DNA from: Albugo candida
Lineage: Eukaryota; Oomycota; Peronosporomycetes; Albuginales; Albuginaceae
NCBI GenBank assembly: GCA_905220665.1
Contig: CAJNAR010000160.1
Coordinates: 496,001 to 560,000, forward strand
Direction: 5' to 3'
DNA length: 64,000 bases
Every line of letters starts with the position of its first letter. The stretch's first letter is position 1. Positions 20,921-30,164 of this stretch are shown here, piece after piece. Both the position numbers and the translations under genes were made by a program. The notes under the pieces were generated by a model. The model did not search any database. It was not told the DNA's origin and saw only the letters and a program-made list of their open reading frames with translations.

Positions 20921-23900
20921 CTATCTTGGGGATAATTGAGAGGTTTTGATTGCTGCGATTCGAGCAACTGCTACTTTGTACTTTTCATTAGCCTCGATGG
21001 CGTACGACTTGATTGGCGCTTGTAGTGCCTCCCAAGTCCTCATCCTGTCCCCAGCACGTCTCTGAATCCCATTCCGAATTGTATCTTCTTGCCATTGACG
21101 GATAAGCTCTCCATTTGCATCAACTGAAAATCCAAGCATCTTATCCGCTTGGAAGGAGGTAGGAACGCTTTTTCGGAACAACGCTGTGTATTCTGGCATG
21201 ATGACTTCCCTGGATGAACGTGGGGTCGACGGCCAAGTGTCTTCAGGAAAGACGCGAGCTGTGCATATAGTCTTCCAAACAAGGCGAATAGGAATCGCGA
21301 TCGTGCGTGCAAAAATCGGTAGAAATGCTCGGGTCCAAACTTTAAACAAGACGATCCCTGCCACGACTAGAACGAATAATATAAACATCACAAATGCGTT
21401 CGAACGAGTTAGTTTGATAATGAGGCCATGCGATCCTAAAAAATCCATTGACAAAGCTTTTTCCAGTAAGCTACTGTACCATCCTCTCGCCAAGCCAAAA
21501 GACTGTAAAAATGACTCGAGATTCCAAGCGGACGACTTGAGAAGCATCGGATTCCCATACATCCACATTGAGAATGCCAAGTGAAGTGCCAATGTCCAAG
21601 GAATAAAGCCGATCACAAACTCCCCAAGCTCTTCGTCATAAGTTGTCTTCACGCCATACAAATGGATGATCGAGAGCTTGTCTGCCCAGTACGTGAGGGC
21701 GGCCGCAAGGGATGCAATGAACAGGAGAATAGGAGCTCCACCAAAGAAAAGCATCGTTACGAAGAGAGAATTTAAGATTAGCGGATACCGCACAGAAATA
21801 TCGAAAGTCGGACCAGCATATAAAGCGTTCATTTGCTCCTGAGTGCGAACCGTCCGACGCTTCCATCGCCGTAAAATGGGAGAAAAAACGCCAATTTGTA
21901 GCAATAAAGTAAGCTGTGGAATGATTGCATTGAGTAGCATGCTTGTCGTGATGCCAACACCCACTGTAGGATACCACTCGCGCTCAAAATCGCTAAATTT
22001 GCCCTTCATAATTCCTTTTAGAACGGGAACGTGCTTAAGATTCAATGAAGCATTCACAACCAGCACGATAACGGCAGTATTCAAAAACTGGGCAGAAAAT
22101 GTCTTCAAAACAATTGAAGAGGCTTTAGCGGACTCACTCGAGTGTCTTTCAAAAGTTGCGAAGGCGCGAAGTATGCTTTTTAGCATAATATTCACAGTGA
22201 CGATAATAGTTGCGGCCAGAAAAATAAGCGCGTTTTTCGCAAGATATTTTGTGAGAAAAGCTCGACAAGGGAGAAAATCATCCCAAAGAATCTTGAGGCC
22301 TTTGTACCATCCATACCTTTCGATGCTTGAGGCTACGGCTGATACACAGAGGCAGTAAACGACATGATTGGCCTGATACGTCTCACACGTTTCACCCTTG
22401 TCCTGGAGACTTTGATCAAAGCATGCAAGTGTCGAACATGTCGTGGTGTTGTCGACTGATACACACGGCTCTGTACATCGAACAGGTGCAGGAGTGGTAC
22501 CTGTTGGTTCTATAATTTGTATGGAATTCACAGCGTTGTACGTAATATAATATCGAGCACTTGCGTGCTCATTATGCGGACACGTGACGTTCGAGTACCA
22601 CTTTAGATTCCAATTTCTTCGATTAAAATTTTCGCTTCCATAATAAATTGCTGGAAGGCTCTTTTCACAAAGGCTGGACGGAGGCACACGAGATTTATAG
22701 GCAGATTGGGCTGTCTGAGCTGCAGAAATAATTGCAAATGAAATGAGGAGAAGAAGGATTGTGATCAAAGTAGTAAGTAAACGCCGAAAAAATCGTTCGA
22801 GATTCGTAGTTTCCAGGTTTTCCCAAAGAATATTGGAAGGATCAGGCGCCGATGTGATTTGTAGCGGAACTGTACCGCGTAAGCGCAAACATGTTGGCTG
22901 AAAGCGGCGAGGATATCGCCAGGTAGAATATCGATAGTCCTGAAGACATCTTCGCCTCGATTCCAAGTTGTTGAAGACCACAAAAGCTGTGCCACAGGCA
23001 CTCGAAACAGAATTTTTCACCAAACTTAAGCCATCTTTCATCCGTCCTAGGGCGTTTTTTCCTCCAGTTACATCCGCCCGGAGCGCCAAAAGCGGTTTGG
23101 AGCGCTTCTTACACTTTTGCTCAAGCTTTTGTAATTGCTGAAGTGCGTTCTTTAGTTCCCGTTCTGCTCGATCGCGTCGCGAGGTATGCTTTAAATCTCG
23201 ACTATAATTGGCGACACGTTTCCGTAAAATCGCACAAATTTGCTCGGATTCTTCGATTTGCTTACTAACGCTCTGAATCGTCAAAAAGGACCGAAGTAAG
23301 CCGAAAGTTGGTCGAAAAAAACTCACTTCAGCGATCCACGTGTTCACGTACAGAGAAGGCGTCACAGACGTTAGGCCGTCGAGGTGATCGACGTTCTTCA
23401 CAACAGATACGTTTCCTACTCGCACCTTTGCTCTTTTCACTCGGCGACGTCGACCCCAGCAGCAATAACAATACAAACGATGAATCATTTCCGGCTTTGT
23501 GAGATCATACAAAGCGTTAAAATGCTCCACGACCTCCTTCTCCGTGACATCTTGCGGCAGGCCTTTTACCTGAACGGCGTATTTTGCGGGCGTGAGATTC
23601 TCATGCAAGTGTGCCTCGATCGCTCTGTGTGCTATGGATCGAAATACGACAATAAACACCAAGAAAATGAGCGATGCGATGCAATCCGACACCGTAATGA
23701 TCCACGACACTGTATACGGGTTCGACGTGAATGGTGTTTTCACAGTCTTCCCACTGCAATCAATGGCACCGCGAGGCAAACAACGACTCGAATCGTTTAC
23801 GATCTCCTCATGAACGCCTTGATTCCCCAAGGAAGTATATGCTAAACCCAAAGGATCCACCAGTGCATCAGTGATTCCATGACCGTATATGTTAAGTATC

Positions 23901-24187
23901 ATCGCGGGAAGCGACGAAAGACCCATAAGGAACACTGTAATGCTCAGATACTTTGACAGCATGAAATAGAGCAAAATACCGATTCCAAGGTCGCCGATAT
24001 CGTTCATATTCGTATCTAAAAATCTTTTCTGTCCGAATGCAAGTCGGTCGAGACGCGAGAGCGCTACCGCACGTCCAACCATCAAATCCGTCGACTCTTC
24101 CTCCAGTGATAATATCCCGCTGTCATCGTGTCTCTGCTCTTTCGACACTGAATCCTCCAGACGCCCAGCGTGTATCCGAGCTGACAT
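20921..24187 (-). CDS. OSCA/CSC1/TMEM63-like cation channel (1,088 aa)
   Basis: One hydrophobic span near residues 70-95 and another near 165-185 precede a cytosolic region with a coiled coil (about 300-360) and an SACGTAFVVFNN-type strand. The signature APDPSNILWENL, which precedes the main membrane domain in OSCA/CSC1 proteins, is followed by about nine further membrane segments. Family members are stress- or mechanically gated cation channels. The insert between the first membrane spans includes Cys-rich extracellular loops (ICSGK-like and PCVSVDNTTTC). It is a single exon. It lies 135 bp upstream of another polytopic membrane protein gene on the same strand. Confidence 0.85.
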   Translation of the reverse strand: MSARIHAGRLEDSVSKEQRHDDSGILSLEEESTDLMVGRAVALSRLDRLAFGQKRFLDTNMNDIGDLGIGILLYFMLSKYLSITVFLMGLSSLPAMILNIYGHGITDALVDPLGLAYTSLGNQGVHEEIVNDSSRCLPRGAIDCSGKTVKTPFTSNPYTVSWIITVSDCIASLIFLVFIVVFRSIAHRAIEAHLHENLTPAKYAVQVKGLPQDVTEKEVVEHFNALYDLTKPEMIHRLYCYCCWGRRRRVKRAKVRVGNVSVVKNVDHLDGLTSVTPSLYVNTWIAEVSFFRPTFGLLRSFLTIQSVSKQIEESEQICAILRKRVANYSRDLKHTSRRDRAERELKNALQQLQKLEQKCKKRSKPLLALRADVTGGKNALGRMKDGLSLVKNSVSSACGTAFVVFNNLESRRRCLQDYRYSTWRYPRRFQPTCLRLRGTVPLQITSAPDPSNILWENLETTNLERFFRRLLTTLITILLLLISFAIISAAQTAQSAYKSRVPPSSLCEKSLPAIYYGSENFNRRNWNLKWYSNVTCPHNEHASARYYITYNAVNSIQIIEPTGTTPAPVRCTEPCVSVDNTTTCSTLACFDQSLQDKGETCETYQANHVVYCLCVSAVASSIERYGWYKGLKILWDDFLPCRAFLTKYLAKNALIFLAATIIVTVNIMLKSILRAFATFERHSSESAKASSIVLKTFSAQFLNTAVIVLVVNASLNLKHVPVLKGIMKGKFSDFEREWYPTVGVGITTSMLLNAIIPQLTLLLQIGVFSPILRRWKRRTVRTQEQMNALYAGPTFDISVRYPLILNSLFVTMLFFGGAPILLFIASLAAALTYWADKLSIIHLYGVKTTYDEELGEFVIGFIPWTLALHLAFSMWMYGNPMLLKSSAWNLESFLQSFGLARGWYSSLLEKALSMDFLGSHGLIIKLTRSNAFVMFILFVLVVAGIVLFKVWTRAFLPIFARTIAIPIRLVWKTICTARVFPEDTWPSTPRSSREVIMPEYTALFRKSVPTSFQADKMLGFSVDANGELIRQWQEDTIRNGIQRRAGDRMRTWEALQAPIKSYAIEANEKYKVAVARIAAIKTSQLSPR

Positions 24188-24322
24188 TATCTCGCAATTA
24201 CGCTCTCAAAGCCTCGTAACGACCTTTATTTCTATGTTTAGCATTAACGACCTCACAAAAGCGCTACAAAATCGATTACACATTGAATTCTGACGTCACT
24301 ACTCAAACAATCGATTGATCAA

Positions 24323-26245
24323 CTACGCTATCTGATCTTTAGGCCTGAGCCACGGAAATTGAAATGTAAAGTCGTAACCATTATGCTGTATTGAGTAAGA
24401 GGATGGGAATAAAATCGCACTAACAAATACAAAAAAGCCCACCGTCCATTGTGTTTCCAGCACGAACCCCAAATGATGCAACTGCGAAATTTGAATACGT
24501 TTGCCCACTCGCCACCAGTAAATGATCAGCATTGTGACTTGACCGACAGCACAAATCGATAAATAGGTGAGAGTTGTTGTCAGACGTGTAGCATCGATCT
24601 CATTGACTCCATTCTCTGACTTTATGAGTAATGGCGCCATTGTGGTGTTATACGCTATCGACGGCAAATGCACCGCAATCGATAGATACACGAGGTATCC
24701 CATCAACGTGGACGACGACGTGTACATCCGCACGCAGTTGAGCTCCATCCGATGGAGCATTGTAAGCGTTTTGGAAATTGTCTCGAGCGTGATACTATCG
24801 ACCGCATGAAGCTGGGTTTTGCTCCTTTCTTTAGACAAGCGTTTAGAAGGCTCCACAAGCAACAAATCTCGCTTCCGGGACTCTTTCATTCTCAAATTAT
24901 GCAAGAACGAGCTCTCAATCGGTGGAGATATCATCACCCCACTGCGATCTCGCTTGGAGCCTAGACTGGGTCCGACGATCATAACGTCTTGAACTTTTCG
25001 CGTATGTCTCCAAGAGAGAAAACTACGTAGTCTCTGCTTCCACGTGCAGAAAGGAATCGATTCGTTTCGGATGATACTGCTACAAAGCCGATAGCCTTCC
25101 AAAGGCACTTGGTGCTGATAACGAGACAGCCCGAAGACGCCGGATCGAGCGTACAACGCAAACGAAGTGAAAATGGGAAATCGATGATTCGGTGGTACGG
25201 CTTCAGGCTTCCGAATCATGTCGAGAATCTCGTTGGTGGGATCGAAAGTCACCGAGTACACCAGCCGTATCGTTCTTTGTAACAGCTCCATTTTACCATG
25301 CTCAAGGTCCTCTTTCGGCGCGTGTTTAGTGGCGTGCATATGTGTCGCTAAAAGCCGGAATTGCGTTTGGATCTCGTGACAATCTTGCTCGGCCATTCCA
25401 ATGCAAAAGAAGCCGACCAGCGTGTTACCTAATAACAAGCCGTAGAAGAAGGACGTATTGGCGTTTTGCAAACACGCTACCGAGAAAACATCATGGAAGC
25501 ACTGCGAGACCGCACTGATCAACAAAGGAGATGCGTCCATCAGCACGGGATTTGCTTTCTTAGCGATAAAGTGCCGTATAGCTGTCTTCATAAACGGTAA
25601 AAGCCAACTGAGAAAAAATTGCTGACGTTCGGTGAAGTTTTCAAACAGACAGAGATACGCGACGTATACAAACACAGGACTCGCGATTGCAATTGTCACG
25701 GTGTAGTATCGATACAATCGAGCCACAAGACGTCGTTCGCGGTACGGAATTTGACGCCAAATGAAAAAACCGAAAATTAGCATTTGAGATGTCACAACGG
25801 GAAATATAGTCAATGTCGGCGCAAATGGAACCGGAAAGCCCACAAATGCTGTCAATGCAATGTGAACGGAAAGCCCAAACGCTGTTTCCACCAACGTCGC
25901 AGCAATACGAACTGAAAGTATGACCTCAATGTCGGGATTCAGCTCGAAAAACAGGTAAAGACCTCCCCAAGAAATCAAAAAAATCTCAAAGCCCATGCGC
26001 GCAAAGTACCCAAATTGATCGCTGATGCTCGTGCGCGAAGGATCAGCAAGCGGGATGAGCTCACAGAGGATTACCAGCACCCACCAAATGAATGGTCCGA
26101 AACAACATCCGGCAATTGCATCCCATGTGTCACATCGATAGCAGTAATGCTGAAGCATACAAAGCTTCTCCACAGAGAATTGTCCGCCAGCAAACGCATT
26201 TCGCCACAGCAAATGGAACGTTTGTCCACATGTCATTGCTGTCAA
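24323..26245 (-). CDS. Polytopic membrane protein of unknown function (640 aa)
   Basis: About eight to ten hydrophobic segments are visible, most in the first 290 residues (for example FIWWVLVILCELIPL, LFFELNPD-flanked spans and YYTVTIAIASPVFVYVAY) and three near the C-terminus. A charged cytosolic loop (about 320-500) separates them. The N-terminus is Cys-rich (CYRCDTWDAIAGCC). I recognise no transporter or channel signature. It is a single exon ending in PWLRPKDQIA. It is divergently arranged with the secreted-protein gene at 26501. Confidence 0.7.
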   Translation of the reverse strand: MTAMTCGQTFHLLWRNAFAGGQFSVEKLCMLQHYCYRCDTWDAIAGCCFGPFIWWVLVILCELIPLADPSRTSISDQFGYFARMGFEIFLISWGGLYLFFELNPDIEVILSVRIAATLVETAFGLSVHIALTAFVGFPVPFAPTLTIFPVVTSQMLIFGFFIWRQIPYRERRLVARLYRYYTVTIAIASPVFVYVAYLCLFENFTERQQFFLSWLLPFMKTAIRHFIAKKANPVLMDASPLLISAVSQCFHDVFSVACLQNANTSFFYGLLLGNTLVGFFCIGMAEQDCHEIQTQFRLLATHMHATKHAPKEDLEHGKMELLQRTIRLVYSVTFDPTNEILDMIRKPEAVPPNHRFPIFTSFALYARSGVFGLSRYQHQVPLEGYRLCSSIIRNESIPFCTWKQRLRSFLSWRHTRKVQDVMIVGPSLGSKRDRSGVMISPPIESSFLHNLRMKESRKRDLLLVEPSKRLSKERSKTQLHAVDSITLETISKTLTMLHRMELNCVRMYTSSSTLMGYLVYLSIAVHLPSIAYNTTMAPLLIKSENGVNEIDATRLTTTLTYLSICAVGQVTMLIIYWWRVGKRIQISQLHHLGFVLETQWTVGFFVFVSAILFPSSYSIQHNGYDFTFQFPWLRPKDQIA

Positions 26246-26500
26246 TAGCTCTTACGACTCACTCGGACCCTTTTGCCCTAATAATAAATGTAAAAGTAAA
26301 ACTGTCCGATCACAAAGCGTCTGTCATTTTCACGTGGCAATAAGTAGAAAAATTATTTCTCAGTCACAATTGCGTGGCAGCACGTCTTTGAATGTGAAGA
26401 AAATCGCGTGGCAATGAGTCAAAACAGCATTTTTCTTTGTCATTGACACGTCAGACGATATTTATGAATTTTATAATCAGTTCATAGTACAATTTCGAAC
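26246..26500. promoter_or_regulatory. Divergent promoter with three CGTGGCA boxes
   Basis: The 255-bp gap between divergent genes has CGTGGCA at 26333-26339, 26373-26379 and 26407-26413. Each is in a (A/T)(C/G)CGTGGCA or CACGTGGCA context, and two are followed by ATAAGT or ATGAGT. The same heptamer in reverse (TGCCACG) occurs twice upstream of the secreted-protein gene at 58240-58863. A bZIP/bHLH-type factor is a reasonable guess. Binding is inference. Confidence 0.4.
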
Positions 26501-27349
26501 ATGAAACTCACTACAGGCACAACGGCTTTAATCATTTTGGCAGACACATTTTTACCACTCGATGCGCACTTGACATTGTACGATCATGAGAGCCTTTGCT
26601 TCCATCCAGAAGTAAAACAAAAGCACAAACGCGAAGATGAATGGGTTACTGTCCTCACTGATTCGACTTTGATGAAGATGGATGCTGCTCCTTATTGGGA
26701 ACAAATTGGCAAAAAAAAGTACAAAACATTAAACGAATTGCTTAATCGCACCGAACAGACCGACCACCCAAAAAAGCAGAAACCATTGGGAATTAGTTTC
26801 GATTGCGGCCTGACAACTTTGAAATGCGAAAAGCTCCCCTATACTCAACATTTGCAGTTTGTACACTCGGGATTCTCACACGAAGGTTTGTATTCGATAA
26901 CGGTTAATCGTGTGGAGACCTTTTTTGCAAGAAAGGACACGAATGATAATGATCTAGACCCGCTGATGATCGATTACTCACAATGCCTTACTGCGAAATA
27001 TAATACTTGTATTGTGGAAATTGACTGGCTTGGAATGCGGCCGATAAAGAAGAAGTTGCAGGCGCAGAGATATAAATGGTGCATCAAAATGGATGTTACT
27101 GGTCTCAAGGATGATAAAAAGTGGACAGATTACAAGAGCAAACATATTGTTGGGGAATATGATAAGATAACTGACAAAAATGGTAAAGTTCGGACTTTTA
27201 ATGATTATGTACGACCGCAAAAACTTAAGCAGGAGGATCAGAATAGCAAGGATCATAAGGGAAGTAAGGATGATCAAAATGCTAAGGCAAAGAAGGACAA
27301 GGAAAAAAAGGAAAAGGAAAAAAAGGACAAGGAGCGTGGAGATAAATGA
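26501..27349 (+). CDS. Secreted protein with Lys-rich tail (282 aa), candidate effector
   Basis: The N-terminus MKLTTGTTALIILADTFLPL ending LDAH looks like a cleavable signal. The mature part has six cysteines (for example SLCFHPEV, FDCGLTTLKCEKL and AKYNTCIVEIDW), consistent with disulphides. The last 60 residues are a Lys/Asp/Glu low-complexity tail (KAKKDKEKKEKEKKDKE). I do not recognise the family. No RxLR, CHxC or CCG motif is present. The Lys-rich end could bind nucleic acid or mediate uptake, but this is speculation. It lies at the boundary between dense core genes and the accessory region. Confidence 0.7.
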   Translation: MKLTTGTTALIILADTFLPLDAHLTLYDHESLCFHPEVKQKHKREDEWVTVLTDSTLMKMDAAPYWEQIGKKKYKTLNELLNRTEQTDHPKKQKPLGISFDCGLTTLKCEKLPYTQHLQFVHSGFSHEGLYSITVNRVETFFARKDTNDNDLDPLMIDYSQCLTAKYNTCIVEIDWLGMRPIKKKLQAQRYKWCIKMDVTGLKDDKKWTDYKSKHIVGEYDKITDKNGKVRTFNDYVRPQKLKQEDQNSKDHKGSKDDQNAKAKKDKEKKEKEKKDKERGDK

Positions 27350-27896
27350 TTGTAGATGTTGACATTAGAAGCTGAGGGTTTATATTCGCAATATATTTTC
27401 TATGTTGAATTTGCATTTGCACAGTTGAGACGTTTCCTTACCATTTGACAGCTCTAAGGAGAGACGTAATTTCAAAAATAATAAATATTAATTTTTTAAA
27501 AAATTTAATACTTTTTTTATTCCAATTATAAAATAACATAACTGTAATTTTTCCTGTATTATTTTTACCGTTTGAACGGTAAAAAAAAAAAATTATGATT
27601 TAAAAAAAAAAAATAAGTGATTGAGGACACCGATATAAAGTATAAAGTTTAAGTAAACATGGATGAACATGTGGGGAGCCAACATTGGAAGAAAAGAAAC
27701 CAATCATGGACGTCATATTTTTGACGAATCGATGGACGATCGATCCACAAATTATAATGTGTCACCGAGAGTCAAGGATCGGGAGTGTGGAAATGTATGT
27801 GAGATAACGAAATTCGTTTATTTCTAACACTACTTGTGGCTCGGTCCTACATTAAGACAACGTACAAAATCTCGGCAATTGTAAGCACTACAAAAT
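27350..27896. other. AT-rich spacer with a 24-bp palindrome
   Basis: No gene is seen. TTTTTACCGTT and AACGGTAAAAA form a perfect inverted repeat with a 2-nt loop at 27562-27585, embedded in poly-A/T runs. It could be a foldback remnant or a transcription end signal between the two facing genes. Confidence 0.5.
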
Positions 27897-28244
27897 TCAA
27901 TAAGGTCCAAAGCCAGGGAAAAATCCACTGTCAACTCCTTCCTCCACTATGATGTCAATGGTCGGATCCATACAAGAACAGGCATCAATTTTCACAGTAA
28001 CCAACAACTGCACGACTTTGCTCGGAGCTTTCACGCTGGTACCATTGATCATCAGAACTAAACTAGAATACTTCGAGTAGATTTTGATATCGTGAAATGC
28101 TAGCTTCTGGTTGAGATCCACGGTGAATCCATGATGCATTATTTCATCTTCGAGATAGCCCGTGTTGACCAAGTTGCCGAACTGCTGAGAAGCCTGAACG
28201 CACAGAATCGCTGTACAGCACATTGAAAGAAATAGTCTGATCAT
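27897..28244 (-). CDS. Small secreted protein family B, member 1 (115 aa)
   Basis: A secretion signal (MIRLFLSMCCTAILCVQAS) is followed by a short mature protein with the family core VKIDACSCMDPTIDIIV near the C-terminus. Four other genes here share the pattern V-x-[IL]-x-x-C-S-[CS]-x-x-P-x-[IV] (40572, 49721, 51177 and 60195). Alternating hydrophobic residues before the core suggest beta strands. The two core cysteines, CSC, may form a disulphide or bind metal. I know of no named family with this layout. It is the only member on the minus strand. Function as an effector is inferred from secretion and expansion. Confidence 0.7.
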   Translation of the reverse strand: MIRLFLSMCCTAILCVQASQQFGNLVNTGYLEDEIMHHGFTVDLNQKLAFHDIKIYSKYSSLVLMINGTSVKAPSKVVQLLVTVKIDACSCMDPTIDIIVEEGVDSGFFPGFGPY

Positions 28245-28340
28245 GATTGGACAAAATATGCGAAACCGGCCCTGATGACGCTTTCCTTCGATGCTGGTAA
28301 ATTGGAAAGTGAGAAGCGACGTAGATATATCAGGAGAATG

Positions 28341-28353
28341 TTGGTGCTCTATG
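28341..28353 (-). promoter_or_regulatory. GCATAGAGCACA-type upstream element of family B member 1
   Basis: On the minus strand the sequence reads CATAGAGCACCAA, about 97 bp before the ATG at 28244. A TTCCAATT element follows at 28307-28300. The same two elements precede the other family B genes. Confidence 0.5.
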
Positions 28354-30164
28354 CATCACAGAAGGCGCTTACAGGATAGGCCATGATAGCGGGCAAGTCG
28401 AAGGCTGACAAGCCTTTACGTATCCAGACCTGACTCTGGGCGGACAATTCGATTGGTTAATATCAAAATATTTGTCTGATTCTTCGATGTGCGTTTGAGC
28501 CGCGGAATCATTCTTTATTACAGTCTAGATCATTAGTGTGATGGCAAAAGGAGTCAAAATGCAACTTGATTTCCGCGTTCAATAACAATTATAAAAGTCC
28601 ATGTTATATATCTCGACATCAGAGTATTCCATCCTACCTGCGATATATAATCACAAGCAATGCAAATTTGGTTTTGAGGGCACTTATGCTGTATCAGTTG
28701 AATATAATTTCAACCGATAGACTCAGAGGATACATCACGGGACATTATCGAACAAAAATAAAAGGAGCTGTTTGTATTCGCTTGGAACCTATAATTTTCG
28801 CGAATGGCTCGACTGAACTGACACAAATACTCACTTTTGAACCAGATGATTTGATTTGCTACTATCAATGCTCTCGCTGTACAAAATGTGCGGCTTTTCC
28901 CTTTGAAGGACCGAGGAAATGAATTTCTTTACTTTATGTGAGCAGATAGATCTTTGGTAACAGTACAGGGAGAATAAATGGCATTGATGACTGCCGCTTA
29001 CTTTGAAAGATGGCAAAATGTACCTGTTTGATGCAAGGGATAGACATTGCGGAGACTGAGAGAATTCATTTGGTGCGCGGTCTCGGTCATCTAGTGTACT
29101 GGCAACGTGTGCTGCACTTAATCAAAATACCGAGTCGAAATTGGCAACCTAATGAATTGAGAGCGTCATAGCATACAAAATTACACAAGCCAATTCTGTG
29201 GAGTAATGACACGCCAACACATTTCAGGTCGAAATGCGTATTGATTGTGCAAGCTTCTATCCACTTGTTTTGGATTCATTATGTATGCTTTGCTGGAGGA
29301 GACAAAGTAATAGTCCGTCGTGTCGATTTGTCTCGAACACGTCCTTCTAATTACGGATACGATGACGCGAAGGTAGCCTTCTCGAGCATTAATAGGATTA
29401 TCGGTTGAGAAAGTAGACGTAGGGTAGCCCAAGTGCGGCAGTGCGTCTCAGCTTGAACACTCACATAGCTTCCGGTCTGTAAAGTAAGAAACTTATTCGT
29501 TTCGACACAAAGTAGAAAGTGTGACCGCAATTGTGGCGTCTTGCTAATTACCGAAATAGACTGTCTTTTTCATGAAGCGATGTCTTGTGTCAATATATTA
29601 CCTCTGCTCGTAGATCTAATCTTTGCAACAACGCTTTCAATCGGTAACCGACGCACTGTCTTGACATACAAACTAGGCTACTGCCGACTGCTTTTGGTAC
29701 GCTACAAGCTCCGTTGATCGCAAACGGTATACTTATACGAAGTAGCATCAGAAAATAGGAATAGTAACACCATGCGGAGATCTGAGTTTCCTTCCAAAAT
29801 TCGTTCACAGTATCGATGGAAAGTCGCATTAATCGCAGCCACTGGTGGGAAGGCGACTTCTATGGGCGATGCTTTTTACATCAACGTATTGATAAACAAA
29901 AAGATCTTCTCCAATCTCCTTTAATGACTAGTATCAATCATTTGTTGTGTCACTTGGAAGCCTTTCCTCTCACAAGGGGTACCATTCGGTCTTACACCAA
30001 TTTTTACACGTACAAACTTTCTAACTGCAGTAATCGCAAGACGTGAGAACGATGATTCTAGTTGACGTGGCATGCATTAGTAACATTTCTTCCACTTGAG
30101 AGATGAAAACACTTTGAAATTTCCTTCTGGCTCAACACATCGACTGTAAAAATACCTTTGGACA
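28354..30164. other. Gene-poor stretch
   Basis: A 118-codon frame at 28566-28922 (+) ends with a Cys cluster (YYQCSRCTKCAAF) but lacks a signal peptide and looks fortuitous or degenerate. No other feature can be supported until the CCG gene at 30165. Confidence 0.4.

Noticed and set aside
27562..27585. 24-bp palindrome as a regulatory operator
   Set aside because: It is perfect but lies in poly-A/T between two gene ends, where foldback remnants or transcript-end hairpins are as likely; no partner site was seen.
28566..28922. 118-codon frame ending in a Cys cluster, considered as a CCG or family B relative
   Set aside because: It lacks a signal peptide, the Cys spacing does not fit C-x2-C-x5-G, and the family B core is not present.
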